A stretch of DNA of 54,890 nt from Pseudomonadota bacterium. Its GTDB lineage: Bacteria; Bdellovibrionota_C; UBA2361; OMIW01. Below are positions 34,961 to 45,300 of this stretch, piece by piece; within the stretch, counting starts at the first letter, position 1; each line of letters opens with the position of its first letter. The position numbers and the translations under genes were made by a program. The notes beneath the pieces were generated by a model. That model saw only the letters and a list, made by a program, of their open reading frames with translations. It made no database searches and was not told the origin of the DNA. The DNA lies in assembly GCA_900299205.1 (NCBI GenBank), contig OMIW01000142.1, positions 1-54,890 on the forward strand. The letters are read 5' to 3'.

Positions 34961-37393
34961 TTAGTGGGCGCGCCCAGTATCGGGGCCGATAATCCCTCGG
35001 AGCAGGAGAGCTCCCAGTTTCCTGTGAATTGACTCCAACGGTTCGTCAGACGCATTTACATAGTCCTCATTGAGGAACTCCGGGTGATACCGAAGAAGGT
35101 GTTCAAGCACAAGACGATCTCGGGAGGACTTCGCTATCATTCGCCATATGTGATATCCAATATCAGCGAGATCATCGTGCCCCCACTCGATTAGCTTAAT
35201 GATGTACCGAGCTGTCGTGAGAAGCTCTTCAGGTGCGGGAGGACGGTCAAACCGAAAGCTGTCGGCTGAGGTTCGCATAATATCAGCAAGATTAACGAGA
35301 TTGGTAATGAGTCGAGGGATGCAATCACGAGAGAGAATTTTCCTCTCGAGGGTCGAGTCGAGATACGTCATGGTCAAGGGAACAATTCTCCTCATTAACG
35401 CATCGTTCAGCTCTCGCTCGTAATTTTTTGTGAATATCAGGAAGAGATTGTCGAGATTGCAATCGACCGGTGGCCCCGATTGGAGCCAGATTCTTCCGTC
35501 TTGAATGGGACCGAGAAAGAAAGTATCGATGTGAGCATCAACTTTATCAATCTCATCTATGAGAAGCAGCACCGGTTGGCTCTGAGAGCGAAGAAATGCC
35601 TGGGCAAGCACTCCTAGTTCAATGATGTCACTTTTTCGAATTCGAACACCGGCAGACGCTCGGGCAATCGCAACCTCATTTCTCATTTCGATGAGGTATC
35701 GCGTATCCATTCCGGTGTAACACTGGAGGGTCATGAACTCCGCGCCAGCCACTCGAGCGAGCATTTTTCCCAGGAAACTTTTTCCGCAACCTGGTGGCCC
35801 CTCAAGGAGTAAGCTTCTGACCATATCTCTTCTTACCGCGCATATGAGAGCTATCTGCTTCGCAAGATATGGCAAACACTCGTAGCCAACGCGCGCTAAT
35901 TTCTCGGTAACCTTTTCCGGACCCCCCAAATGTTGCCAGCCAATTTTTTCGACCTGAAAAGCTTTCTTTCTGCGCAATCTATCAGGATCTTCCACCACTC
36001 CCTTAAGAATGATTCGACCCAGCTTCGAGTACAGTTGCTTGAGAGATGCTTTGCGTGGATCCGAGATAAGAGAGTCAGCGAATTCCGGGTGGAACCTCAT
36101 GACCTGTTCAAAGATAACTCGATCTCGCTCGGATTTTGCCATGAGAGGCCAAACAGTTCGACCGACAACTTCAAAGTCGGTTATTCCCCACTCGATAAGC
36201 ATCCCGAGGTATCGCCCACACCGCTGCAACTCCTCGGGGGCAGGGGGCCGCTCGAATTGATAGTGACCCTGGCACCCACGCATAAAATCAACAAGATAGG
36301 AGAGATTTGACGAAATTTGAGGCAGGGCAGCTGCTTTCAGAACCCGTTTCTCTGCAGTGCTATCAAGATAGGTCATGGTGACAGGAGTTACCCGTCGCAT
36401 GAGTGCATCATCAATCTCTCGATTGAAGTTCTTGGTAAACATCACGAGTAAGTTATCAAGCTCTGCCTCGATTGGTGGTCGAGACTCGAGATGAATAACG
36501 CCATCGTTGAGAGGACCGAGAAAAAATGTATCAACCGCAGTGTCTACCTTATCCAACTCATCGACGAGAAGAATAACGGGACGGGTCTGGGAGGTGAGAA
36601 AGGCGCGAGAAAGAATGCCGAGATTGACCAGATCTTCATCGTTGATCGAACCACCGGCCATGGCACGGGCAAGGCCAACGGGAGACGGTTGCTCGATAAG
36701 GTGCTGGGTATTCATCCCGGGATAGCATGTCAATACCATCAACTCAGCACCCGTGAGTTTCGCGAGGCACTTGGCAAGGAAAGATTTGCCGCATCCTGGT
36801 GGGCCCTCAAGGAGAAATGAGCGCACGATAGCGGAGGGGGTAAGGAACATGAGTGAGAGCTGAATGGCGATGAAGGGTCCTGCATGATAGCCGACCTTTT
36901 CCAGCTTGGTCACCATTTCTGCGGGATTGCCGAGTGCACGGAACCCGAGATTTCTGGGCATATATTCGACGCTGACTTTTCCAAGGCTTCCAGCGTCTCC
37001 CGTATCATCCTCCTGTTCAGGGGGTAGTAGCTCATACGGGATTATCGTGAATACGTCATCTTGCTGAGACTTTATATACTCATCGATTGATACGGATTCT
37101 CCCTTGGGCCTAAAGAGACTGACCAGTTGTTTGGAAAATCCAGCTAGTCGAAGATTTGGCTCTTGAGGGAGTTCGCTTTCAGAGGTCGATTTGCTCGATT
37201 GACTGAAATCGGATGAGCCAACGAGGTCTTGGAGGATAAATCGGTCTTCTGCGAGACCCTCACTAACGGCATAGGCAGACTCCTGAGGTTCCGGGGAGTG
37301 GCCCGTCTTACGGAGGAATTTCTCAGTCGATGCTTGAAGGGAATCGCTCCGATTTCCAGGGATACGGCCCCCTTCAGATGGAGGTTTTTTCAT
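34961..37393 (-). CDS. Tandem MoxR-like AAA+ ATPase
   Basis: Two MoxR-like AAA+ modules in one chain, about 45% alike by eye. Module 1: Walker A LLEGPPGCGKSFLAK (about 195-209), Walker B ILLVDELDKVD (about 274), DDALMRRVTPVTMTYLDST (about 329). Module 2: LLEGPPGCGKSFLGK (about 530), LLLIDEIDKVD (about 609), NDALMRRIVPLTMTYLDST (about 663). Each is followed by an RPPAPEEL helical segment and an R-x-x-FHPEF/RYHPEF tail. The first 130 residues are polar and disordered. MoxR ATPases remodel partner complexes, usually with a VWA-domain protein. Here the partner upstream in the operon is a 611-residue protein without a visible VWA motif, joined by a 4-base overlap. Confidence 0.88.
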   Translation of the reverse strand: MKKPPSEGGRIPGNRSDSLQASTEKFLRKTGHSPEPQESAYAVSEGLAEDRFILQDLVGSSDFSQSSKSTSESELPQEPNLRLAGFSKQLVSLFRPKGESVSIDEYIKSQQDDVFTIIPYELLPPEQEDDTGDAGSLGKVSVEYMPRNLGFRALGNPAEMVTKLEKVGYHAGPFIAIQLSLMFLTPSAIVRSFLLEGPPGCGKSFLAKCLAKLTGAELMVLTCYPGMNTQHLIEQPSPVGLARAMAGGSINDEDLVNLGILSRAFLTSQTRPVILLVDELDKVDTAVDTFFLGPLNDGVIHLESRPPIEAELDNLLVMFTKNFNREIDDALMRRVTPVTMTYLDSTAEKRVLKAAALPQISSNLSYLVDFMRGCQGHYQFERPPAPEELQRCGRYLGMLIEWGITDFEVVGRTVWPLMAKSERDRVIFEQVMRFHPEFADSLISDPRKASLKQLYSKLGRIILKGVVEDPDRLRRKKAFQVEKIGWQHLGGPEKVTEKLARVGYECLPYLAKQIALICAVRRDMVRSLLLEGPPGCGKSFLGKMLARVAGAEFMTLQCYTGMDTRYLIEMRNEVAIARASAGVRIRKSDIIELGVLAQAFLRSQSQPVLLLIDEIDKVDAHIDTFFLGPIQDGRIWLQSGPPVDCNLDNLFLIFTKNYERELNDALMRRIVPLTMTYLDSTLERKILSRDCIPRLITNLVNLADIMRTSADSFRFDRPPAPEELLTTARYIIKLIEWGHDDLADIGYHIWRMIAKSSRDRLVLEHLLRYHPEFLNEDYVNASDEPLESIHRKLGALLLRGIIGPDTGRAH

Positions 37394-39225
37394 GATAACC
37401 CCCTTCTCTGTTGGTTGGTGTAGATACGCTCACATACATTCACCAGAACATCCCGAGCCTTACCCGCAAGTCCCTCCTTGAACGCGGCGAGGTTGAGGGG
37501 GACAAGAATATTCTCTGAGATGGATTCCTCGGTTAGGCGACCTATGCGGACCGTATTTATCGTAGCCAAAGTATAAAAGCATAGGACGATCCAAAGTTCG
37601 ATGGCGAGAGGTTCGAACGATAGCTGCATTACGCGCTCAGAGAGGGGTTGAACGGTCGCTGCGAGCTTCTCCATCTGATCAACCAAATCAAGTTTATTGA
37701 TCGGCGCGTCGGGATCAATTTCGTAGCGAGAGGCTGCTTTCACTGCGGCTAAAAAGGCATCGGAAATTTCTCGTTCTTCCTGCCAATCAGAGCGTGGCTG
37801 GTACAACCCCAGGAGGGCGACATTGACCAGTGCTTCACGAACTTCATAAGGCTCGACGGCGGTTTCATGATTTCCGTCAAAGTGAGCGATGGGCTCCCGA
37901 ATAATTGCAACGATATTCTCCATCGTCCGTTCAATTCCGCTTTGAAAGGATTTGAGGATAGTTGCGGCTTGTTCAGTTGAGGGTGATTTAAGAGTTTGAT
38001 TGAGCACTGGCTCAACAAGCTTGCTCAGCTGATTTCTGAGCTGTCTTCCTGCAATCCCGTAAGCGGGATCAATTGCCCAAAACGTCGTCGGTAGCCAAGC
38101 TTGAATTGAAGAGGCATATCGGGGGAAGGGTTCGCCGAGATTTCTGAGTAAATAGGGGATATAATCCACCGTTTGCGATAGGCGAATAAATGGATGTTCG
38201 AAGGGTACCCAGGTTGAGCGAGATTTTTCTAAAGGCCTCTCCTCGAGCTTGGTGATCAGGCGGTATTCAAGGTAGGGGATTGATGATGGCGATAACTCTC
38301 GGGCTGACAGTTCAGCTCGCAACTCGGCTAGTCCTACATATCGGGGGCCTGGTTGGATTGGTTGATGAAAAAGAAGGGAAGGGCAAACAAGAAGGTTGTC
38401 CTTTGTGCGAATATCACAAACAAATCGCCATATTGATCCGTAAATGTCGGTGGTCTGATTCGGCTCTATGTATCGGTTCAAGACGGCATGAGGAATGAGA
38501 GTATCCCGAACGTAGGCGCGAATCATGTCCTCGTGATACCAATACTGCGATTCCTCTCGATACATATCGTGTAGCTTGGCGAATATTTGCTCGATGAGGG
38601 GGTATACGGTTTCATCGGGGTAAGTTTTGCCGTCTCGAGCAGCTTCTATGAACCTTTGTGATTGCATCCAGAGTTCGCGAAAAAATGGCGCAACCTCGTC
38701 ATTTCGGGTAAAACAGCAAAAAACTCGGTGAGCGATAAGTTCCCCAAGCAGATTTTCAAGACATTGAACAACAGGTCGTCCGAGGGCCATGTTGTCGTTA
38801 CACCGCTGAAGCGAGACATCAAGATCCTTGTGAACTCGGTTGAGGGCAGCTTCATGGACCCTATTTATCCGTTGTACGAGCGTACGTAGTGCCCTCCGGT
38901 CGGTAATGAGCGCCGGATCGTCAGTGAACTCATCGAGAAATAATTCAAGTGCTGAGGCTCGTGTCGAGGTAATCGGGTCGAATGAGTTGCAAAACCCGAG
39001 AACGACAGTGCGTTGTTCGAACTCTCTCGTGGTGGGAGCGTTTGGGCCGGCCTCTGAGCAGAGCTTCTCAATAAAACCCCTCACAGAGGTGAGCTGATCT
39101 GAATCGACTAACCAATCTGCGAGCATCATCGGATCCGAGGGTATCGGTATACCGTGGCGCGAGAGGGTCCGTGAGAGAGCCTCTTGTTGACTTAATGAAA
39201 GTTGCAGGGAAGAAGAGCTTCGCAT
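37390..39225 (-). CDS. Unrecognised 611-residue protein, operon partner of the tandem AAA+ ATPase
   Basis: No family recognised. The protein is largely helical and soluble, with no signal peptide and no clear membrane segment. A mildly hydrophobic stretch, LAIELWIVLCFYTLATINTV, lies near residue 560. I found no VWA metal site (DxSxS), no nuclease, kinase or peptidase motif. It contains many charged helices (ELRAELSARELSPSSI, QLRNQLSKLVEPVLNQTL). Its stop overlaps the start of the tandem AAA+ gene by 4 bases, so the two are translationally coupled and probably form a complex. It takes the place a VWA protein usually occupies beside MoxR-type ATPases. The upstream neighbour is the cyclic-glucan synthase, 159 bp away on the same strand. 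Confidence 0.85.
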   Translation of the reverse strand: MRSSSSLQLSLSQQEALSRTLSRHGIPIPSDPMMLADWLVDSDQLTSVRGFIEKLCSEAGPNAPTTREFEQRTVVLGFCNSFDPITSTRASALELFLDEFTDDPALITDRRALRTLVQRINRVHEAALNRVHKDLDVSLQRCNDNMALGRPVVQCLENLLGELIAHRVFCCFTRNDEVAPFFRELWMQSQRFIEAARDGKTYPDETVYPLIEQIFAKLHDMYREESQYWYHEDMIRAYVRDTLIPHAVLNRYIEPNQTTDIYGSIWRFVCDIRTKDNLLVCPSLLFHQPIQPGPRYVGLAELRAELSARELSPSSIPYLEYRLITKLEERPLEKSRSTWVPFEHPFIRLSQTVDYIPYLLRNLGEPFPRYASSIQAWLPTTFWAIDPAYGIAGRQLRNQLSKLVEPVLNQTLKSPSTEQAATILKSFQSGIERTMENIVAIIREPIAHFDGNHETAVEPYEVREALVNVALLGLYQPRSDWQEEREISDAFLAAVKAASRYEIDPDAPINKLDLVDQMEKLAATVQPLSERVMQLSFEPLAIELWIVLCFYTLATINTVRIGRLTEESISENILVPLNLAAFKEGLAGKARDVLVNVCERIYTNQQRRGLS

Positions 39226-39345
39226 TGAGCGCTCACATGGGGTACCCCAAAAAACGCACCATTGGTGACATCGAGGTGATTCGACAGGACGATAGTCGTT
39301 TGATCGGCTTTGTGCTTAGTTTGCTTAAGCCCTGATCTGATGAGG

Positions 39346-39381
39346 CCCTTTCAGCGAGCGATGTTTTGCCCGCTGAAAGGG
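39346..39381 (-). terminator. 11-bp hairpin behind the cyclic-glucan synthase gene
   Basis: CCCTTTCAGCG and CGCTGAAAGGG pair perfectly around a 14-nt loop, beginning a few bases after the synthase stop. No T-tract follows on the minus strand, so it may be a transcript-stabilising or rho-dependent end. Confidence 0.5.
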
Positions 39382-39384
39382 ATA

Positions 39385-42300
39385 CTAAAGCCCCTTTTTG
39401 TCAGATTTTTGGGTTGATCGTCGCTTTTTAGCGCCGAGAACGGCAACAACGGCGATATCTCCCGAAAAATCACCGAGTCGAATGGTGTTTCCAGTCATCT
39501 GGGTTCCGTTGACCGAAATTGAGCCAATACCCGACTCAACCCCGGAGGGATTCTCAAATCTGATTTGGATCTTGCGTGGTGAATGAAGCTCTACGCTCCA
39601 CTCTCGCCACACCGCCGGAACACATGGATTGATGACGAGGGTATCACGTTGGAGAGAAATGCCAAGGAGGTGATGTATGGCTGCTTGATAAAGCCAACCA
39701 GCAGAGCCGGTATACCAACTCCAACCTGCTCGTCCTTTGTGGGGCTCAACACCGTAGACATCGCCACATAGGACGTACGGTTCGCCCTGGTAAACGTGGA
39801 CTCCTTCGGAGGTCGCTCCATGGGTGATAGGATTGAGCATTTGGAAGAGCTCGAATGCACGGCTACCATTCCCCGCCAGTGCTTGGGCGATGACAACCCA
39901 AGTGGCAGCATGAGTGTATTGCCCACCATTTTCCCGAATCCCACGGAGATACCCCTTGATAAAGCCAGGCTCAGATCTTCCGGAGAAAAAGGGCGGAGTA
40001 AGAAGCTTAATTATCCGTGCTGAAGTATCGACAAGATGCTCATCGACACTTGCCATCGCCATCATCGCCCGCTTTGTATCTCCCGTTCCAACGATAACGC
40101 TCCATGTCTGAGCCAGAGAATCTATCTGGCATTCGTCATTTTCGGCGCTTCCGAGAGGAATTCCTTCATCATCGTAGGCACGCCGATACCACTGACCATC
40201 CCAAGAAGTGTTCTCGATAGAAGAAACTAACTCAGATGCTCGTCGAGAAAATTCTTCCGATCTCTCGTCGCCGCGAGCTTCCGCGATCGGTGAAAAGATC
40301 GAGAAGGTATGGGCAAGAAACCATCCGAGCCACACACTTTCGCCCCGACCCTTACTGCCGACCTCGTTCATTCCATCGTTCCAGTCTCCGGCTCCCATCA
40401 GGGGCAATCCACGAGAACCCAGCCGATATGCGCGCTCTAACGCACGGATGCAGTGTTCGTAAAGAGTTCCTCGTTCTGCTGAGACCGAGGGAATAAGGTA
40501 GCTCTCATCCGAATCGCCAAGCGGCGGCGCTTCGAGGAACTGGATCACTTCATCAAGTATCGCGGTGTCACCAGTTACTTCGAGATATCGGGCAACTGCG
40601 TAAGGTAGCCATACGAGGTCATCGGTTATTTTTGTGCGAACTCCACGACCCGTCGGAGGATGCCACCAATGCTGAACATCTCCCTCAATAAACTGTCTCC
40701 CTGCATGAAGGAGAATCTGTGCCCGGACCATTTCGGGACGAACAAGAAGTAGAGCCAGTGAATCCTGAAGTTGATCCCGAAAGCCGAAAGCTCCACCACT
40801 CTGATAAAATCCCGTACGGGCAAAGAGTCGGCACCCAATAGTTTGATAGAGCAGCCAACCGTTTACAAGAATATCAAAGCTTCGTTCAGGAGTTTTAACC
40901 TGGATCGCCGATAGTGTGCTGTCCCACCAATGGTTCGCCACTTCGCGATCATGACTATACGTTTCATGTTGTCGGTAGTGTGGAGCCGTGGAGCGAAGCC
41001 CTTCGATAGAATCACATTCGCCGAGGAAGAAAAGAGCTGTTCGTTCTTCACCTGGCTCGAGATTGAGGTGCACCTTAATAACTCCGCACGGGACAAAACC
41101 TGATCCGACTCGTTGCGATAACTGGACGAGGTTTCGCCGATTGGTTCGCTGACTTGAAGAACGCTGGGACCCAGCCGATTCAAGACTTAATGGATTGCTG
41201 ACATCTCGGTCCCGACCAATAAACTCAAGCTTGTCGGTTGTGAATGAAATGATGCTGAGGTTTGAACCTAGAAAGACCACTTTGCCGGCAAACTCATTGT
41301 TGTAACGGTTTACCGCAGTAAGAACCTGTGCACCTGGCTCGTATGCCGTGGAGAGATGTCTTTGAGCTTCTTCGGGTGCTATTCCAAGGACCCAATCAAC
41401 GTATAGATATAACTCAAGTCGTCGCTGAACCACATCCTCATTCCTCAATCTCAGCGACCACCATTTGACTGGCGAATCGGAAGCAACCCGGATGGTAAGT
41501 TCTGAAGAGATGGCTATGTGATTTGCCTGAAATAGGCTTTCTCCGAATCGATGAGTTACGATTGTCTTCGAATCACGGGACACAGGACCGGGCGTCGGAC
41601 ACCATACATGACCACTTTCGGTATCGCGAATATACAGTACCTCGCCCGCCGGGTCGCTCACTGGATCGTTCGACCACGGGGAAAGACGATTCTCCCGGCT
41701 GTTCTGCGCCCAGGTGTAACCGCCTCCCGACTCAGTCACTAAGGTTCCGAATCTCCTGTTTGCGAGAACATTACTCCACGGCAGAGGAGGCGTAGATGAT
41801 TGGGAGACGATCAGCTGATATCCTCGCCCCTCTTCGACGAAGGAGCCGTAACCGTTTTCGAACTCACCACTCTTCGGCTGCAAGGTGACCCGCGGATATT
41901 CCATCTGTCGACTGAGATCGAGCATCCCGGGAGCGAGAGGAGGAGTAATTGCAAAGAGCTGATCGAGCTTAAGCTGCTCTTCAAGCGATCCATCAGCTCC
42001 GGAGAAGACAGCACGGGAAACGGCTTCCAGAAGAGTCAGTTCTTCATTCGAGAGTTGCGATGCGGCACGAAGGAAAATGCCACCATTTTTATCGAGCATA
42101 CCAGAGCTCGGGGTCGATCGGATGATGTGTTGCACCTCCTCCTGAAGCTCCTGAAAGTAGCCCCCCGGATACTCGTTAACAATGACGAGATCCGAAGAAA
42201 TACCCCTCGCTCTGAGGTACGCATGGCCGAGGATAATTTCCCGAGCCAGTTTAAGGTGGCCTCCGTCGTAAATTTTAAGAAGGAGTATCGGTAGATCCCC

Positions 42301-45300
42301 GGAAATCCCAAATCTCCAAAGTGCTGATTGTTGAAGATGATTGCGAGTAATCAGCTCCGCCGAACCTCTCAAATGCTCAACAGGAAAGAGAATGGCGGTA
42401 CCGAGCGCTTGGAAGAGGTGGGTCTGGCGAGCAGTGTATTGCTCATTGCGAAGCTCAATACGGCTCTGACTCCACGCCAGTTCAAAGGCACGGGTAATGC
42501 TGTGGAAATCGCGGTATTTGCTGGTGAGATGCTGGAGGACCTCAGGAGAACGCGCTACTCCCGTGATAAAAGATAATGCATGAGATTCAGTGGGATCGAG
42601 CTCGACCCGCGCGCGAAGACTGAAGCAAGGGTCCAGCACACTTCCCACGGTATTTGATAGCTTCCGCTCGCCCATCGCAAAGGGATCGTGAATAGTTCGG
42701 CCTCGTCCGATAAAGGTGGGTCGTGATGTCTCGTACTGGAGCCTGTCCCATACCGTTCTCATAACAACTGAATGGAAGAGAAGAAGCGGGGCTTCGTGTC
42801 GTGACCGAGGCCGACGTGATAGGATTAAGGCATCATGCTCCTCGTCGAAAACTGATTCGACAAATAGTCGTTGAAAGGCCGGATGGGCCCGATCCGCGCG
42901 TGCGCCAACCAGAGCGACCTCTCCGAAGCTCGTAATCTCGAGATTCCGCTTTCTATCGGAAAGGTTGGTGAGGGTTAGTCGTCGAACCTCAACATTATCT
43001 TCCTGCGCGACAGTGATTTCCAGAAGGCTCAGTATTTGATTATCCCTTCGGCAGAACTCGGCTTTATCGCCCTTAAATACCACGGAATAAAGTTCGGGTT
43101 CAGCTCTGGATGGATTGTAAGTGGCTGACCAAACTTCACCTGAATCGAGGTCGCGAATGAAAAGGACTGAGCCCCACAGATTTGCAGTAAGGTCCTCTCG
43201 CCAACGGGTGATGGCGATGTCACGTTCGAAGGAAATAAATCCGCTTCCCGAATTGTCCACCATCGTGGTGAGGGTTCCGTTCGAGAGCAGATGTGTTGAT
43301 GGATATTGGGTAAAAGGCGTCGAAAAGATCCTCTCTTTTCGACTTCCCTCTCGTTCAGACTCCTTCGTCGCAAATGCGAGGGGAGATTGGCGGGGCTCAG
43401 AATGCGGTATCCGGGAGGGAAACTTCTCATGCAGCAAAACCTCGACCGCTTTGATGATTGGATCTTGATGAAATCGCTCCTGGAAAACCCCATCACAAAG
43501 GACATTCGCTATCGTCGGCAGGCTCATCCCTTGATGGTGGGCGAAAAAGGAACGCACAACGTGGAATGTCTCATCTTCCGTAAGCCGATCTTCGGTAAAA
43601 TCTATCGCCTCGTAAAATCCGTATTCTCCACGAAATCCATCTCTCTCTAGTCGACGCAGATTTTGGACGGCAGCGATTGGTCGAATGGGTAGTGCGAGAA
43701 CCGTTGAATAAGGTGAGACGACGAGGTCATTTTCTAAACCGCGCTTAAGGCCGAGGCCAGGGACTCCGAACGCGCGATACTGGTACGTCGCATTCAGATC
43801 GACGCCACTATGAGCTGACTCAGAGATGCCCCATGGAACACCACGCCGGGTTGCGTACTCCCGCTGTGTATCGATGACTCTCCGATAGGTTTGACCGAGA
43901 AGAGTTTCTGCGTAATCGCGTTGAACAACGAGAGGCATCAGGTATTCGAACATGGTGCCACTCCACGATGCGAGCGCAGCGCCCCCCGGAGTATCGACGA
44001 GTGTGCGACCGAGCGAAAACCAATGCTTCATCGGAGCATCTCCCTTGGCAATCGCTATCATACTGAGCAGTCGCGATTCCGAGGCAAGAAGGTCATAGAA
44101 GCTCCGATCTTTTCGGGCCATCTCGACGTTGAGACCGATAACAAATAAATTCTTTGATCCGTCAAAAAGAAATGAAAAATCGAGTTCCTCAAAGATATCA
44201 GTACAGGCTTGCTTAGTTTTATCGACGACGATTTTTAGATCACCAAGTATGGTGGCTGAACGTCGCGCTGCGCTTAGCCACGGCTCATGACCGAGGTCAC
44301 CTTGGCTAGAATCCTTGGGTAGGGCAGTTGCTGCTCCGAGGGAAAGGGCCATCGCAAGAATTGAAGAAGGTGACGCCTCAGTTAACGCCAGGCTTGCAAC
44401 AAGCTTTCCTTCGTCGGGAGAAATCTCAGCCTGAGAGCCTCGTTCAACAAAAGGGGCAACCCATGCCACGAGCTCTCGCTGCTCGAGAAGCTGTCCGAGC
44501 TCCGCGATTTCTGCAAATATCTCTTTTAGCGCATTCCGCCTGCCTGAATCCGACTCATCAGGACCATCCGAGCTACATACCCCAGAAATCGCTGAGATAA
44601 TCTCAACAAAAAGCTGCACGGTAAGTCGATCATAATTCGTGTAATTGGCAAGGACCGCCTGAATGGGCTCAATTGTATCGCTAAGGTGAGATTTCTCTTG
44701 CAGAAGAGCTGTCAGACGGGCAATCAGGTGGTGGATAAATGAGGGTTTGATGATGGGGCCTCGCCATAGAGCATCGAGAGAAGTTCGTATCGCAAGGAGG
44801 TGACCGGCAAAATTGCCGCTATCAACGGAGGAGACGTAACGAGGGTGGAGCGGAGCCAGGGTCCTGATATCGTACCAGTTGAGTAAATGACCATTGTACC
44901 GCTCAAGTTTGGGCAAGGTTTCGAAAATCTTCGATAGAAGGACGAGTACTGTCCTACTATCCTCGTAACCGAGCTCATAGGCGGACACCGCGCTCATCAT
45001 CGAGAGGCTAATGTTAGTTGGGGAGGTGCGCTCTGCCACAACTCGCTGAGGTGTTTGCTGCAGATTATCTGGGATGAGGTAATGATATGCAGGACGAAGG
45101 TGGTCTTTGAAATATCTCCACGTTTGATACCCCACTGAGAGCAGATAGCCACGATCCTCGGGAGAGAGACCAGATGTCGGGGGCTGGGGGCGGGCTGCAA
45201 GGAGGGTTGCTGCTACCGGAGATAGAAACCAGATCGCGATAAGTGGCAGGGCGGCCGAGAGTCGGTCAGGAGCGGATACTGAGACGAGTATCGCTGTGAA

